Shown: positions 1 to 8,406, counted from the stretch's first letter. The stretch is DNA of 38,924 bases from Clostridia bacterium (GCA_030524425.1 JAUNGN010000022.1:1-38924); one strand, 5' to 3'. Numbers and translations are program-made. Notes: a model not told the origin generated them from the sequence alone.

Positions 1-2
1 AT

Positions 3-329
3 TTTGACATAAAGTGGAGCTTATGTCTATATTTTTTTGTCAAAAAAATATTTGGCGTGATTTTCAGACCACACCAAATATTTTACAACCAAAAACTGGG
101 CATTAAATATCAAAGAATAAGAGTTGCAGCACCAAGGCACAATGGAAAGGTTGAGCGGCAAAACAGGCAGGATGAGGAAAGATTTTACAGAAGTATGAAA
201 ATGTACAGTTTGGAAGATGGCAGGAAGCAACTTGCAGTATATCAGAAAAAATCAAATAATTATATAAAAACCTGTCTAAACTTTCAAAGCCCAAATCAGG
301 TTGTTGAAAAATACTTGGGAGTAATGTAA
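3..329 (+). pseudogene. 3' end of a DDE (rve-type) insertion-sequence transposase
   Basis: The reading frame is open from the window edge to 329. From about base 100 it encodes the C-terminal part of an integrase-core transposase of the IS3/IS481 kind: a PRHNGKVERQNRQDEERFY stretch, in which the Glu of KVER is the likely third residue of the DDE triad, followed by a helical tail ending in a conserved-looking YLGVM. Upstream of LGIKYQ the frame no longer resembles a transposase (no Asp-containing NG motif is visible) and that part overlaps a hairpin at 45-84, so the gene is probably broken there rather than merely cut by the window. A GTG at 57 would be the only nearby start and has no good ribosome binding site. 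It should be inactive as it stands. Confidence 0.75.
45..84. repeat. Hairpin inside the broken 5' part of the transposase
   Basis: AAAATATTTGGCGTG (45-59) and CACACCAAATATTTT (70-84) are complementary with one mismatch around a 10-base loop. The inverted repeat lies exactly where the transposase similarity stops, so it may mark a rearrangement joint. Confidence 0.6.
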
Positions 330-340
330 AAAATTAATTA

Positions 341-371
341 GGGCTTTGGCAGATAAAACTGCCAAAAGCCC
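341..371 (+). terminator. Stem-loop after the transposase fragment
   Basis: GGGCTTTGGCAG pairs with CTGCCAAAAGCCC (one bulged base), 11 bases after the transposase stop. There is no clear T-run after it, so it may be an IS-end stem-loop rather than an efficient terminator. Confidence 0.55.
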
Positions 372-398
372 AATTCAATTATAACATATAGGACCGTA

Positions 399-449
399 GT
401 CAAGGTCAGGTAGTATTTTGCTCCGCAAAATCTCCACCTTACCCTTGAC
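399..449. repeat. Imperfect 51-bp palindrome in the transposase-cpsC gap
   Basis: Outer arms GTCAAGG (399-405) and CCTTGAC (443-449) enclose partly paired middle segments and a perfect inner hairpin ATTTTGC-TCC-GCAAAAT (415-431). The rest of 330-585 holds no gene, only the stem-loop at 341-371 and a promoter at 523-551. It looks like a REP-like unit or the terminal region of the IS. Confidence 0.55.
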
Positions 450-522
450 AACTTTTTTAGGCAAAGTGTAGCCAATCATTGACACCTCAACAACGCCTCA
501 ACAGTTTTACGAGAATATTACC

Positions 523-551
523 TTGATTTGACGTGTAAATTGTTGTATAAT
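523..551 (+). promoter_or_regulatory. Sigma-A-type promoter for the polysaccharide control operon
   Basis: TTGATT (523-528), a 17-bp spacer and a perfect TATAAT (546-551), 34 bp upstream of the first gene of the cluster. Confidence 0.75.
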
Positions 552-585
552 AAAAATTAATATATTTAAAATGAGGTATAACTAA

Positions 586-1317
586 ATGGATGTAAATAAT
601 GAAGTTACGTATGAAAAAATTGAACTGGATTTAAAAGCTGTTTTTTATGTCTTATTGGCAAGGGCTAAAATGATTTTGGCAATAACGGTTATTATGGCAT
701 TAATTGCTGCGTTTGTGAGTATCTTTTTAATTCCCAAAAGCTACAAGGCATCGGTGAGGTTTTATGTTAGTAACAATAAGGATGTTATTTCTCAAAATAT
801 TGATGCAGGTGATATTGATGCGTCAACTAAGCTGGTTCCGACTTACGCTGAGTTGTTAATCAGTAAGGCTGTTATAGCAGGCGTTATTGAAGATGCAAAG
901 CTTGATTGTTCCATAGAGCAGCTTCTTCCGATGTTAAGTGTTGCAATGGTGTCAGATACTCAAATGCTTATTTTAAATGTTGAATCAAATAATCCTGATG
1001 ATGCTTTTATTATTGCCAATGCAATTGCAGACAATGCACCTGAAATAATAACAGAGATAATGAATGGCAGTATTATAAAGGTAGTAGATTATGCAGACAA
1101 GCCTATGGCGCCTTCAAGTCCGAATGTTGTTAAAAATATAATGTTTGGTGCTTTTTTAGGTATAGTTTTAAGTGTTTTTATGATTATATTGTTTGAGATA
1201 AATGATTCGACAATTAAATCAGAGGAAGATATAAGAGGTATTTTCAGTGATATTCCTATTATAGGAATTATCCCGAATATACCTGCAGAAAGTGACGATA
1301 TGGTTAGAGGAAAATAG
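586..1317 (+). CDS. cpsC: Wzz/CpsC-type polysaccharide chain-length and kinase-activator protein
   Basis: 243 aa. Two membrane helices (about 28-49 and 184-204) flank an extracytoplasmic domain, with a Pro-rich KPMAPSSPN motif just before the second helix; this is the Wzz/Wzc N-domain architecture. In Firmicutes such proteins (CpsC, CapA, YveK) control capsule or exopolysaccharide length and activate the partner bacterial tyrosine kinase through a short cytoplasmic tail, which is present here (about 205-243). Start at 586 follows GAGGTATAACTAA. The kinase gene starts 3 bp after the stop. The polymer itself cannot be inferred, since no glycosyltransferases are in the window. Confidence 0.88.
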   Translation: MDVNNEVTYEKIELDLKAVFYVLLARAKMILAITVIMALIAAFVSIFLIPKSYKASVRFYVSNNKDVISQNIDAGDIDASTKLVPTYAELLISKAVIAGVIEDAKLDCSIEQLLPMLSVAMVSDTQMLILNVESNNPDDAFIIANAIADNAPEIITEIMNGSIIKVVDYADKPMAPSSPNVVKNIMFGAFLGIVLSVFMIILFEINDSTIKSEEDIRGIFSDIPIIGIIPNIPAESDDMVRGK

Positions 1318-1320
1318 TAT

Positions 1321-2076
1321 ATGTTAAAAAAATTTATATCAGATAATAAAAAAAATAATAATAATGAAATTGGTGCTGACATTGCAAGTAAAAGATTAAT
1401 TGGTGCCGATACAAGATTTGATGTTAAAGAAGCTTACAACGAATTAAGAACAAATATAATGTTTTCAATACCAAACGCAGGTTCAAAGGTTGTGGCAGTA
1501 ACAAGTTCCGTTACCTCTGAGGGGAAAAGTACCACATGTTTAAATACGGCAATATCTTTTGCGGATATATATGGCAAGGCCATAATTATTGACTGTGATT
1601 TAAGAAGGCCTAATATAAACAGACTGCTGGGAGTTAAAGAAAAAAAGGGATTAAGCAATATTCTTGTTAATGACTGTTGTCTTACAGATGCAATCATTAA
1701 AACAAAGTATAAAAATTTGGATGCAATAACTGCAGGAAATATACCGCCTAATCCCACAGAGCTTTTGTCATCAGAAACTATGACTGATATAGTCAGTCAG
1801 TTAAAGAAGGATTACAAGTATATTTTTTTGGATACCCCCCCAATTAATATTGTAATTGATGCTTCTCTTTTGGTTAAGCTGGTTGATGGAGTTGTCATTG
1901 TAGTAAGACAGCAAATAGCAGAAAAAAGGATGCTGCAGGAGACAGTGAAAAAACTAAATTTTGCCAATGCAAAAATTCTTGGTTTTGTGTTAAATGATGT
2001 TTCTGTTGAATCCAAGAGGTATATGAAGGGAAAATATGGCAGATATGGCTATAGTCATTATACGTTAGATGAATAG
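1321..2076 (+). CDS. cpsD: CpsD-type bacterial tyrosine kinase (BY-kinase)
   Basis: 251 aa, cytoplasmic ATPase/kinase that phosphorylates its own Tyr-rich tail and so controls polysaccharide polymerisation and export together with CpsC. Visible motifs: Walker A SEGKST (66-71), Walker A' IIIDCDLRRP (88-97), Walker B FLDTPP (169-174), and a C-terminal cluster of five tyrosines in the last 20 residues (RYM, KYG, RYG, GYS, HYT). Length and motif order match the split Firmicute kinase, where the membrane activator is a separate polypeptide encoded just upstream. The phosphatase that would reverse its phosphorylation is encoded 22 bp downstream. Confidence 0.93.
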   Translation: MLKKFISDNKKNNNNEIGADIASKRLIGADTRFDVKEAYNELRTNIMFSIPNAGSKVVAVTSSVTSEGKSTTCLNTAISFADIYGKAIIIDCDLRRPNINRLLGVKEKKGLSNILVNDCCLTDAIIKTKYKNLDAITAGNIPPNPTELLSSETMTDIVSQLKKDYKYIFLDTPPINIVIDASLLVKLVDGVVIVVRQQIAEKRMLQETVKKLNFANAKILGFVLNDVSVESKRYMKGKYGRYGYSHYTLDE

Positions 2077-2098
2077 TTAACAGAGTTGGAGGATATAT

Positions 2099-2803
2099 AT
2101 GATAGATATACATTCACATGTATTACCTAATATTGATGATGGAAGTAAAAGCCCTGAAATGTCACTGAATATGCTTAAGGAAAGCCATAAGCAGGGGATA
2201 AGTGCTGTTGTTGCAACACCGCATTTTTACATAAAAAATGATACTGTGGACAGCTTTTTGATTAATAGAAGTGAGGCATATAACAGATTAATGGAATTTA
2301 TAAAAGATGAAGTAAATATTCCTGACATTTATTTGGGAGCAGAGGTTTACTATTTTAATGGCATCAGCAGAATGGATAATATAGAAAGTCTGTGTATTAA
2401 TAACAGTAATTATTTACTTTTGGAAATGCCTTTTAGTAAATGGAACAGCAGGGTGTTTCAGGAGGTTGAGGATTTAATTTATAATCGAAAATTAATTCCG
2501 GTTATTGCACATTTAGAGCGGTTTACGGCATTTCAGAATGGCACGGATAATATTGAAAAACTATTATCCATGAGAGTAATTGCTCAGATGAATGCTGAAC
2601 ATTTGTTAGGCTTCTTCACTAAGGGCAAGGCAATAAAGTGGTTATCAAAGGGTGTAATCAGGCTTCTTGGCTCAGATATGCACAATACTGAAACAAGGCC
2701 CCAAAATTTAGGCAATGCCTGTAAAATTGTCAGTAAAAAACTGGGGAATGAAATTTTGGATGAAATTACGGAATTAAGTAAAGAAATTATTGGAATTGAT
2801 TAA
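2099..2803 (+). CDS. cpsB: CpsB/YwqE-type protein-tyrosine phosphatase (PHP family)
   Basis: 234 aa, a metal-dependent PHP-domain phosphatase that dephosphorylates the BY-kinase. The N-terminus MIDIHSHVLPNIDDGS carries the D-x-H-x-H metal ligands and the following DDG; ATPHF, HLERF and SDMHN segments supply further expected metal-binding residues. A GGAGG-like site (TTGGAGGATAT) precedes the ATG. The order chain-length protein, kinase, phosphatase is a common operon form in Clostridia. The stop codon TAATG overlaps a possible start of the next gene. Confidence 0.92.
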   Translation: MIDIHSHVLPNIDDGSKSPEMSLNMLKESHKQGISAVVATPHFYIKNDTVDSFLINRSEAYNRLMEFIKDEVNIPDIYLGAEVYYFNGISRMDNIESLCINNSNYLLLEMPFSKWNSRVFQEVEDLIYNRKLIPVIAHLERFTAFQNGTDNIEKLLSMRVIAQMNAEHLLGFFTKGKAIKWLSKGVIRLLGSDMHNTETRPQNLGNACKIVSKKLGNEILDEITELSKEIIGID

Positions 2804-3552
2804 TGTTGGAGAGGAGAATTATTATTAGCGGTAGTATGAAAAAGTCACATAAGGCTTTAAAGATTGTTTTACTTATACTTTTTATTTTAATAGTTGCGTC
2901 AGTGTGTCTGTTAATATGGCAGAAAGACAATATTTCGGCAGTTATAAGTGCTTCCAAATATTCTGATACTGACATTCAGCAACAGATTGATGAATCTAAA
3001 AAAAATATAGAAACCCAGCTGGAGCAGTATGATGTAAAAGGATTAAGAGATTTTACACTTGAAGAAGAAGAAGCCATAAGAAAGGGTACTTTGACAGTTG
3101 AAGAAGCTGTTAAAAGAATAATGAGTGAAAGTAATATTTCAGGTGCAGAACAGGGCAGCGGAGTATTGCAGGAAAATGAAGGTCAGAATCAAAATGAAAA
3201 TGAAAATGAGCAAAGCAGTACTGCTATTGTTAGTGATTATACTATAAAACTATATAGCTTAAAGGCTGCATATTTAGGTCAGATTGGTAATTTAATTGAT
3301 CAGGCAAAGGCAGATTTCAAAAATGGTGCAAGCGGAAGTACTCTCATGTCAAAGTATTTAAGCAAGGCTGCTTCTCTTGAAAGTGAGGCAGATTCCAAGG
3401 TAGACACTCTTTTGAATGAACTGACAGGCAAGCTTGAAAATATAGGTGCTGATACAAGTATTGTTGCCACTATGAGGGATTCTTATGAAAACGAAAAGTC
3501 ATTAAAGAAGTCATACTATTTAAGCTTGTTTAACAAGAAGAAAAAGGGCTGA
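2803..3552 (+). CDS. Membrane-anchored protein of unknown function in the polysaccharide operon
   Basis: 249 aa from the ATG at 2803, which overlaps the previous stop. An in-frame ATG at 2836 (MKKSHKAL) gives a cleaner signal anchor, but the only SD-like run (GGAGAGGAG) is about 19 bases from it, so the start is uncertain. One helix (about 20-39 of the long form) anchors a predicted extracytoplasmic part of roughly 200 residues: an acidic helical segment, an Asn/Glu-rich linker (QNQNENENEQ), and a helical C-terminal part ending in KKKKG. I recognise no family. Its position suggests an accessory role in envelope polysaccharide assembly; that is inference from context only. Confidence 0.7.
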   Translation: MLERRIIISGSMKKSHKALKIVLLILFILIVASVCLLIWQKDNISAVISASKYSDTDIQQQIDESKKNIETQLEQYDVKGLRDFTLEEEEAIRKGTLTVEEAVKRIMSESNISGAEQGSGVLQENEGQNQNENENEQSSTAIVSDYTIKLYSLKAAYLGQIGNLIDQAKADFKNGASGSTLMSKYLSKAASLESEADSKVDTLLNELTGKLENIGADTSIVATMRDSYENEKSLKKSYYLSLFNKKKKG

Positions 3553-3554
3553 AT

Positions 3555-4010
3555 ATGAAAAAGATAAGAGTAATTTTTATAATTCTTACAATTGCCTGTC
3601 TGGCATTTATATGGGTTAACTCTTCTTTTGATGGTGATGAATCTTCGGGTATAAGCGGTGGTGTGCTGGGCTTTATCAATGATTTTATAATGAAGCTGGG
3701 ATTTAAAAGAGAGTTTGGTGAACATCTTATAAGAAAGACTGCACATTTTATAGAATATGCCGGTTTATCTTTTTTGCTTACTACAGATTTTAAACTGTTT
3801 AATGTGAACTTAAGAGAACACTGGAATAAGGTTTTGTTTTCAGGTCTTATGGTTTCTGTTATTGATGAAACCATACAGCTTTTTCCTGAGGGACGGTCAA
3901 GCTCCGTTGCTGATGTGTGGATAGACTTTGCAGGTGTGTGCTGTGCTTTTGCGGTAACATTGGTGTTATACAAATTTTTGGAAAATAAGCATATTTTGAA
4001 ATTTGATTAA
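3555..4010 (+). CDS. VanZ-like family membrane protein
   Basis: 151 aa with several membrane helices. The signature is the segment RKTAHFIEYAGLSFLL followed by VSVIDETIQLFPEGRSSSVADVWIDFAG, the charged core shared by VanZ-like proteins. VanZ gives low-level teicoplanin resistance in vancomycin operons, but most chromosomal homologues have no proven function. It starts 2 bp after the previous stop, so it is cotranscribed with the polysaccharide genes, and a strong terminator follows at once. Confidence 0.85.
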   Translation: MKKIRVIFIILTIACLAFIWVNSSFDGDESSGISGGVLGFINDFIMKLGFKREFGEHLIRKTAHFIEYAGLSFLLTTDFKLFNVNLREHWNKVLFSGLMVSVIDETIQLFPEGRSSSVADVWIDFAGVCCAFAVTLVLYKFLENKHILKFD

Positions 4011-4054
4011 AAGGGGACTGATGCAAAATTGTTAAGTTTTGCATCAGTCCCCTT
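4011..4054. terminator. Bidirectional terminator between convergent operons
   Basis: A perfect 18-bp stem (4011-4028 with 4037-4054, containing GGGGACTGATGC) with an 8-base loop. It lies between the VanZ-like gene (+) and the lipoprotein gene (-) and can serve both. Confidence 0.9.
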
Positions 4055-4064
4055 TAACTTATAT

Positions 4065-4883
4065 TTATTTAACAGAAACAATCATAGAGCCTTGCTTAAT
4101 ATCTTTAGCTATAAATATTGGTTTTAGTGAATTAATTCTATATGATGATAAATCTGAGTTTTTTCCGCCTGAGCTTTTAATATTATCCTGAAGCTGATTA
4201 ATAATAATATCAAAATTATCCATTCCGGCTAATTTCAGACCATCTCTTAACATAGTTATATTATCAATGGAAAGTTCCTTGCTTTGGTAGGAAAGGTCAT
4301 AATAATTAACATATATTTTAGCAATAGAATTATTCTCAATGTATAGAGATATACCAACAGGAATATTATTTGAGTTAAGAAAAACATTATCGTAGGTTAT
4401 TGAAAAATAACTGTTATTATCAGATGAAAGTAAATATTCATCGTTGGCAAAGTCGAGCCTGTTGAGTTTACTTCCTGTTATACAGCCTGTATAATGCCAT
4501 CCTTTTTCTCTGAATGCCTCTACTAAATCCGAAAATTTCTGTGGAATAGAGCTATTATTGTTATAAACCTCATACCAGTTATAATCAGTAGCTATAAGTA
4601 AATCCAAGTCATCGTTTTTATATACCTTTACATTTTCAACAGGCATACCCTTTTGTGTAAGAGATATGTCTGATAAAGGGAGCTTTTCGATTTCTGCTTT
4701 TGCTTCAATAGGGAAATTTTCTTTGTCCCAATTTAATCGGACATCAAATAATTCCATGTAGCTGTTTTTTCCTGTAATTGCAACTAAATCGGTGTTTAGT
4801 GATGCATATTCATCCAGTGCCTTTAATTGACCGCATCCGCAAAGTGCAGTCAATATTATTGGAATAATAAATAATTTTTTCAT
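4065..4883 (-). CDS. Lipoprotein of unknown function, ABC-transporter operon
   Basis: 272 aa. The N-terminus MKKLFIIPIILTALCGC is a lipoprotein signal with lipobox LCGC, making Cys17 the likely lipidated residue. The rest is a soluble, mainly polar extracytoplasmic protein with no family I recognise. It is the last gene of the minus-strand operon and its ATG overlaps the upstream permease stop (ATGA), so translation is coupled. By position it resembles the extracytoplasmic component of YtrA-regulated ABC operons; that match is inference. Confidence 0.75.
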   Translation of the reverse strand: MKKLFIIPIILTALCGCGQLKALDEYASLNTDLVAITGKNSYMELFDVRLNWDKENFPIEAKAEIEKLPLSDISLTQKGMPVENVKVYKNDDLDLLIATDYNWYEVYNNNSSIPQKFSDLVEAFREKGWHYTGCITGSKLNRLDFANDEYLLSSDNNSYFSITYDNVFLNSNNIPVGISLYIENNSIAKIYVNYYDLSYQSKELSIDNITMLRDGLKLAGMDNFDIIINQLQDNIKSSGGKNSDLSSYRINSLKPIFIAKDIKQGSMIVSVK

Positions 4884-5920
4884 GAGTTCACCCCTTGCCT
4901 TTTAATAATAATTACGGCTATAACGTAACCTATAAGTGCTAAAACCAGTGATAATAATATTTTTTCAAAGATATTGTCATAGAATAGGGCTGCACCAATC
5001 ATGGCAAAATCAATTACAAAAGCAAGTTTAAATATATTGACTATCCATTTTTTGCTGAAAGGATTGCTTTGTTCTATCCATTTTGAGCTTGCAGCGACCT
5101 TAAATACCAAAAATAATGATATTAATGCCAGGATTATGTAATAGAATATTCCTGCAGCCGGAAAACGACTGACTATGTTATTGGCAACATATATCTGTAA
5201 GTTTCCTATTTGGTTATAGCTTGAATAAAAAAGGTCATTTGTTACATCATAATAATGAGGAAAAACTAAAAATATTAATTTTATAACATTATCTGATAAA
5301 ATATGTAATGCATCAAAGCCCGCTAATATTAGTATTGGTGCATAAATCAATAACAGTGATAACACTATGCCGGACAGGCAGTTACCCACAATATATTGTA
5401 TAAAAACAGTAAAAAAATATATAAATATATATACGGAAAAAATTGTAATAACTGTTTTAATAATGTAAAAAATACTTATAATATTCGGATTTATATTTAA
5501 GGCTGTAAGGACATCCTTGTAAACCTCCGCATAATTAAAATACGTCACGGTCATTATTATAAATATACATAAAAAGAATATTGATATAGCAAATATACCT
5601 GTAAGCAGCTTTATACGTATTACCTCTTTACTTGTAAAAGGCAGGCTGTGCCATAATTTATTAAAACCATCACTAAACTGTAAATATACCAGTACATATA
5701 TAAATGCAGTGTAAAAGAAAAGGAAACAGGGTTCAAATATCAAAAAATCAATATTAAGTGAATCATCATATGAAAGTATATTGTTTATTTCAGATGAAAC
5801 CGTATTGTTGTGTGATACAGCATATAGTAACATAAATAAAAACATAGCGCCAAAAAGCCATACTATTTTTTTAAACTCATATTTAAATAAGGCTTTATAT
5901 TTGTAATCCATATAATTCAC
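4880..5920 (-). CDS. ABC transporter membrane subunit (YtrC/D-like)
   Basis: 346 aa with a short cytoplasmic N-terminus (MNYMDYKYKALFKYEFKK) and about eight hydrophobic helices. The Phe-kyEfkk start, with the first helix just after it and loops between helices 2 and 3, is typical of ABC-2-type permeases found with YtrA-like regulators. It has no ATPase domain and presumably pairs with the ATPase encoded two genes upstream. It starts 3 bp after the previous stop with GGAGGTGAATT as ribosome binding site. The transported substrate cannot be told. Confidence 0.78.
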   Translation of the reverse strand: MNYMDYKYKALFKYEFKKIVWLFGAMFLFMLLYAVSHNNTVSSEINNILSYDDSLNIDFLIFEPCFLFFYTAFIYVLVYLQFSDGFNKLWHSLPFTSKEVIRIKLLTGIFAISIFFLCIFIIMTVTYFNYAEVYKDVLTALNINPNIISIFYIIKTVITIFSVYIFIYFFTVFIQYIVGNCLSGIVLSLLLIYAPILILAGFDALHILSDNVIKLIFLVFPHYYDVTNDLFYSSYNQIGNLQIYVANNIVSRFPAAGIFYYIILALISLFLVFKVAASSKWIEQSNPFSKKWIVNIFKLAFVIDFAMIGAALFYDNIFEKILLSLVLALIGYVIAVIIIKRQGVNS

Positions 5921-5923
5921 CTC

Positions 5924-6919
5924 CTACATAAAAATTTGTTCTATCTTTCTTATTGCTGTATAAGAAATGATAAAGCATATTAACAGTATTAAAACGGCAG
6001 TTAAATGATTTTGAGGCTGTATTATTGTGCTGCCAATGAAGTAAAATGAAAAACTCCCGAATATACAGCCAATTATATAAGCTAAGATCTTTATCTGCCT
6101 GAAAAGGAAAAGCTGTCCCATTTTTGAATAGTTAATGTGTTTATTACAAAAATAGGATATAATATACATTAAGACTGATAAAAGAGTCAGTGTAATATAG
6201 TAATTTATGTGGGTATGGTCTTCAAATACAAGTCTTTGAAGTCTTAATGTAATGTAATTAAAATAAGTTAATATGGAATGGTCCAATGTGATACCCATAT
6301 CTCTTATAAATGCTGTTGTTCCTGCAAGAAAGCCTATAAAGCTAAAATATAATATAAAAGGTACTGCTATGGCAAATCCCATTATGCCCATACTGCCTGA
6401 TGCAAAGATTGTTATGCTTGATATAAATATTGTAAGCATGGAAAGCATTAAAAAGTTTGAGTAATATGTAGTATAAAGACTTTCCAAGGTCTGAATAACT
6501 GTATTTTTGGCATCATAGACTGCTTTTATGTTATTATAGTACTCACTGATAAGACTCTTTGTAAATATATTAAATAATATAAGCTCAACTGCAGCCAGTA
6601 ATATTATTAGTGTGAGGGATAATAGCACCTTTATTATAAAATCTTTATTTGATTTTACAGGCAGCTGACGTAGGAATATGCCTGTTTTTTTGTTTCTGTA
6701 CATATAGAAAGTGTATATTATTATAAGTTCAAGTGTAACATTTAATGTAAAACAGCTTGAAGTATAGTCGAGAAGCATATTGGAAATACTCCATGTATCA
6801 ATATCATATTGTTCAGCATAACCATTATAGGATAAATATATAAATAACAGACTGAAAAGTATGCCTATAAAGAGCAATAATACAGTTCTTTTGATATAAA
6901 GTTTAAAAAGGGAATTCAT
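5924..6919 (-). CDS. ABC transporter membrane subunit
   Basis: 331 aa, multi-spanning, starting MNSLFKLYIKRTVLLLF. The start at 6919 is chosen because AAGGAGTGATTTT precedes it directly; a longer frame runs upstream to 6964 but would overlap the ATPase gene by 41 bases and has no such site. About eight hydrophobic helices and no catalytic motif. The middle of the protein has a large extracytoplasmic-looking loop between helices 2 and 3. Likely the second membrane half of the ABC system, pairing with the protein encoded downstream. Confidence 0.75.
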   Translation of the reverse strand: MNSLFKLYIKRTVLLLFIGILFSLLFIYLSYNGYAEQYDIDTWSISNMLLDYTSSCFTLNVTLELIIIYTFYMYRNKKTGIFLRQLPVKSNKDFIIKVLLSLTLIILLAAVELILFNIFTKSLISEYYNNIKAVYDAKNTVIQTLESLYTTYYSNFLMLSMLTIFISSITIFASGSMGIMGFAIAVPFILYFSFIGFLAGTTAFIRDMGITLDHSILTYFNYITLRLQRLVFEDHTHINYYITLTLLSVLMYIISYFCNKHINYSKMGQLFLFRQIKILAYIIGCIFGSFSFYFIGSTIIQPQNHLTAVLILLICFIISYTAIRKIEQIFM

Positions 6920-6923
6920 AAAA

Positions 6924-7793
6924 TCACTCCTTGTTCTCAGATGTATAAATAAATATATCCTCAAGGCTCATACCAATTTGTTCAACAAGGTCTGCTCCCT
7001 TGGAATATAACTGCTGTGTTATTTCATCACTGTTTTTGTCAGTTATTATATAGTATATACTGCCTATTTGTTCAATATTTAATATGCCATTAATGTCAGA
7101 TAAATCAGCAGCTTCCCTGAATACTGCCTGCAGCTTTACAATTTGTTTCTTTATTTTATCAATACTGTTTTGGTAAAGTATTGCGCCGTTTTGTATAATA
7201 GTCAGACTGTCGCAAAGCATTTCAAGCTCCCGTAAATGATGTGAGGATATAACTATTGTGCATTCTCTTTCAGTTACTTCAGAAATAAGAAGGTCAATAA
7301 CCTGTTTTTTTGCAATAGCATCAAGTCCGCTTGTGGGTTCGTCAAGTATAAGTACATCGGGATGAAGGCTTAGATTGAGCATTAACGCCAATCTCATTTG
7401 CATTCCCTTTGATAACTGTTTTACTTTTCTTTGGGTAACAAGCTTAAAAATATTGTTTAGTTCATAAAATCTGTCTTCATCAAAGGCTGGGTATATTCCC
7501 TTGTAAAAATTAACCATATCAATTATTTTAAAGTTTGGAAAATAGCTGTTGCTGTCTGCAACATAGCCTATTTTGGACTTAACTTCGGGGTTATCATATA
7601 CAGGTTTTCCGTCATATGTAATAATACCTTCATCACACTTGTAAATACCTGTAAGACAGTGTATTAATGTGGTTTTTCCCGCACCGTTTTCACCTATAAG
7701 ACCGTGTATTGTACCTTTTGGTATTTCAATTGACACATTATCAAGTGCCTTGAATTTATCATAAAATTTACTTACATTTTTTATACTAATCAT
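6924..7793 (-). CDS. ABC transporter ATP-binding protein (YtrB-like)
   Basis: 289 aa, cytoplasmic nucleotide-binding subunit. Walker A GENGAGKTT (34-42), signature LSKGMQMRL, Walker B VLILDEPTSGLD and the switch His in SSHH are all present, so it should hydrolyse ATP. The start at 7793 is set by AAAAGGAGTAGTTAT; the frame is open further but would run into the regulator gene. The C-terminal 80 residues after the nucleotide-binding core resemble the regulatory tail of ABC-2 ATPases. In B. subtilis the YtrA-controlled ABC operon responds to cell-wall antibiotics such as bacitracin-type peptides; a like role here is inference. Confidence 0.9.
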   Translation of the reverse strand: MISIKNVSKFYDKFKALDNVSIEIPKGTIHGLIGENGAGKTTLIHCLTGIYKCDEGIITYDGKPVYDNPEVKSKIGYVADSNSYFPNFKIIDMVNFYKGIYPAFDEDRFYELNNIFKLVTQRKVKQLSKGMQMRLALMLNLSLHPDVLILDEPTSGLDAIAKKQVIDLLISEVTERECTIVISSHHLRELEMLCDSLTIIQNGAILYQNSIDKIKKQIVKLQAVFREAADLSDINGILNIEQIGSIYYIITDKNSDEITQQLYSKGADLVEQIGMSLEDIFIYTSENKE

Positions 7794-7797
7794 ATAA

Positions 7798-8172
7798 CTA
7801 CTCCTTTTCTTCAAGTGCATTAAGCAGTTCTTTAACACAATTTAAAATTTCATTGTCACTTGCTCCGTTTAGTTTTAACTCAGCCAGGACAGGACGGATT
7901 TTATTTAACTCTTTATGAATATCTATATTGCTGTTTGTTTCATCTGAAATAAATGTTCCTTTTCCTCTTACTGTGACTATTATTCCTCGTCTTTCAAGCT
8001 CTGTATATGCTTTTGCTATTGTATTGGGGTTTACATCAAGCATTATTGAAAGTTTTCTGACTGAGGGGAGGGCATCTCCGCTTTTAAAATATCCCTTTAA
8101 TATACATTCATTAATTTGATTGATTATTTGTTCATAAATTGGTAAATTGCTTTTTAGATCTATTTTAAACAT
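7798..8172 (-). CDS. GntR-family regulator, YtrA subfamily
   Basis: 124 aa. An N-terminal winged helix (FKIDLKSNLPIYEQIINQI, then PSVRKLSIMLDVNPNTIAKA) and only a short helical C-terminal tail: this is the YtrA subfamily, which lacks the large ligand domain of other GntR proteins. Start at 8172 follows CAAGGAGGTGAATAT. First gene of a five-gene minus-strand operon, 4 bp before the ATPase start. It most likely represses its own operon through the inverted repeat at 8202-8226. Confidence 0.92.
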   Translation of the reverse strand: MFKIDLKSNLPIYEQIINQINECILKGYFKSGDALPSVRKLSIMLDVNPNTIAKAYTELERRGIIVTVRGKGTFISDETNSNIDIHKELNKIRPVLAELKLNGASDNEILNCVKELLNALEEKE

Positions 8173-8201
8173 ATATTCACCTCCTTGTGTTAAATAGCTT
8201 A

Positions 8202-8226
8202 TGTGTATTATAACACATAGTACACT
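8202..8226 (-). promoter_or_regulatory. YtrA-like operator overlapping the operon promoter
   Basis: On the minus strand: AGTGTA, 13 bases, TACACA. This fits the B. subtilis YtrA site as I remember it (AGTGTA-N13-TACACT) except for the last base. The promoter TTGACT (8230-8235) - 17 bp - TATAAT (8207-8212) overlaps it so that the -10 hexamer sits inside the operator and a bound regulator would block RNA polymerase. Confidence 0.8.
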
Positions 8227-8312
8227 GAAAGTCAATATCTGTTAAAATTTATATTGATAATTCACAGTTTTGTTGTATTTGTCAAAGGTTTATGCGATTT
8301 TTATATTATAAT

Positions 8313-8350
8313 AAAAAAAATCAAGCCTATTTCTAAACTTGATTCTTTTT
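8313..8350. terminator. Stem-loop terminator, distal, downstream of the LytM gene
   Basis: A-rich arm with AATCAAG (8319-8325) pairs with CTTGATT plus T-run (8338-8350); 13-bp stem, one mismatch. Can act in both directions. The stretch 8236-8457 holds no gene. Confidence 0.65.
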
Positions 8351-8406
8351 AGCTGTTTTTTAGTTAATGATATTGATCGGGGGGGAGTCTGCCGGTTTAA
8401 TAAAAA

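Noticed and set aside
8278..8286. Perfect Spo0A-box sequence TTTGTCAAA
   Set aside because: It is over 40 bp upstream of the GntR operon promoter and downstream of the LytM gene; a 9-base AT-rich match is expected by chance.
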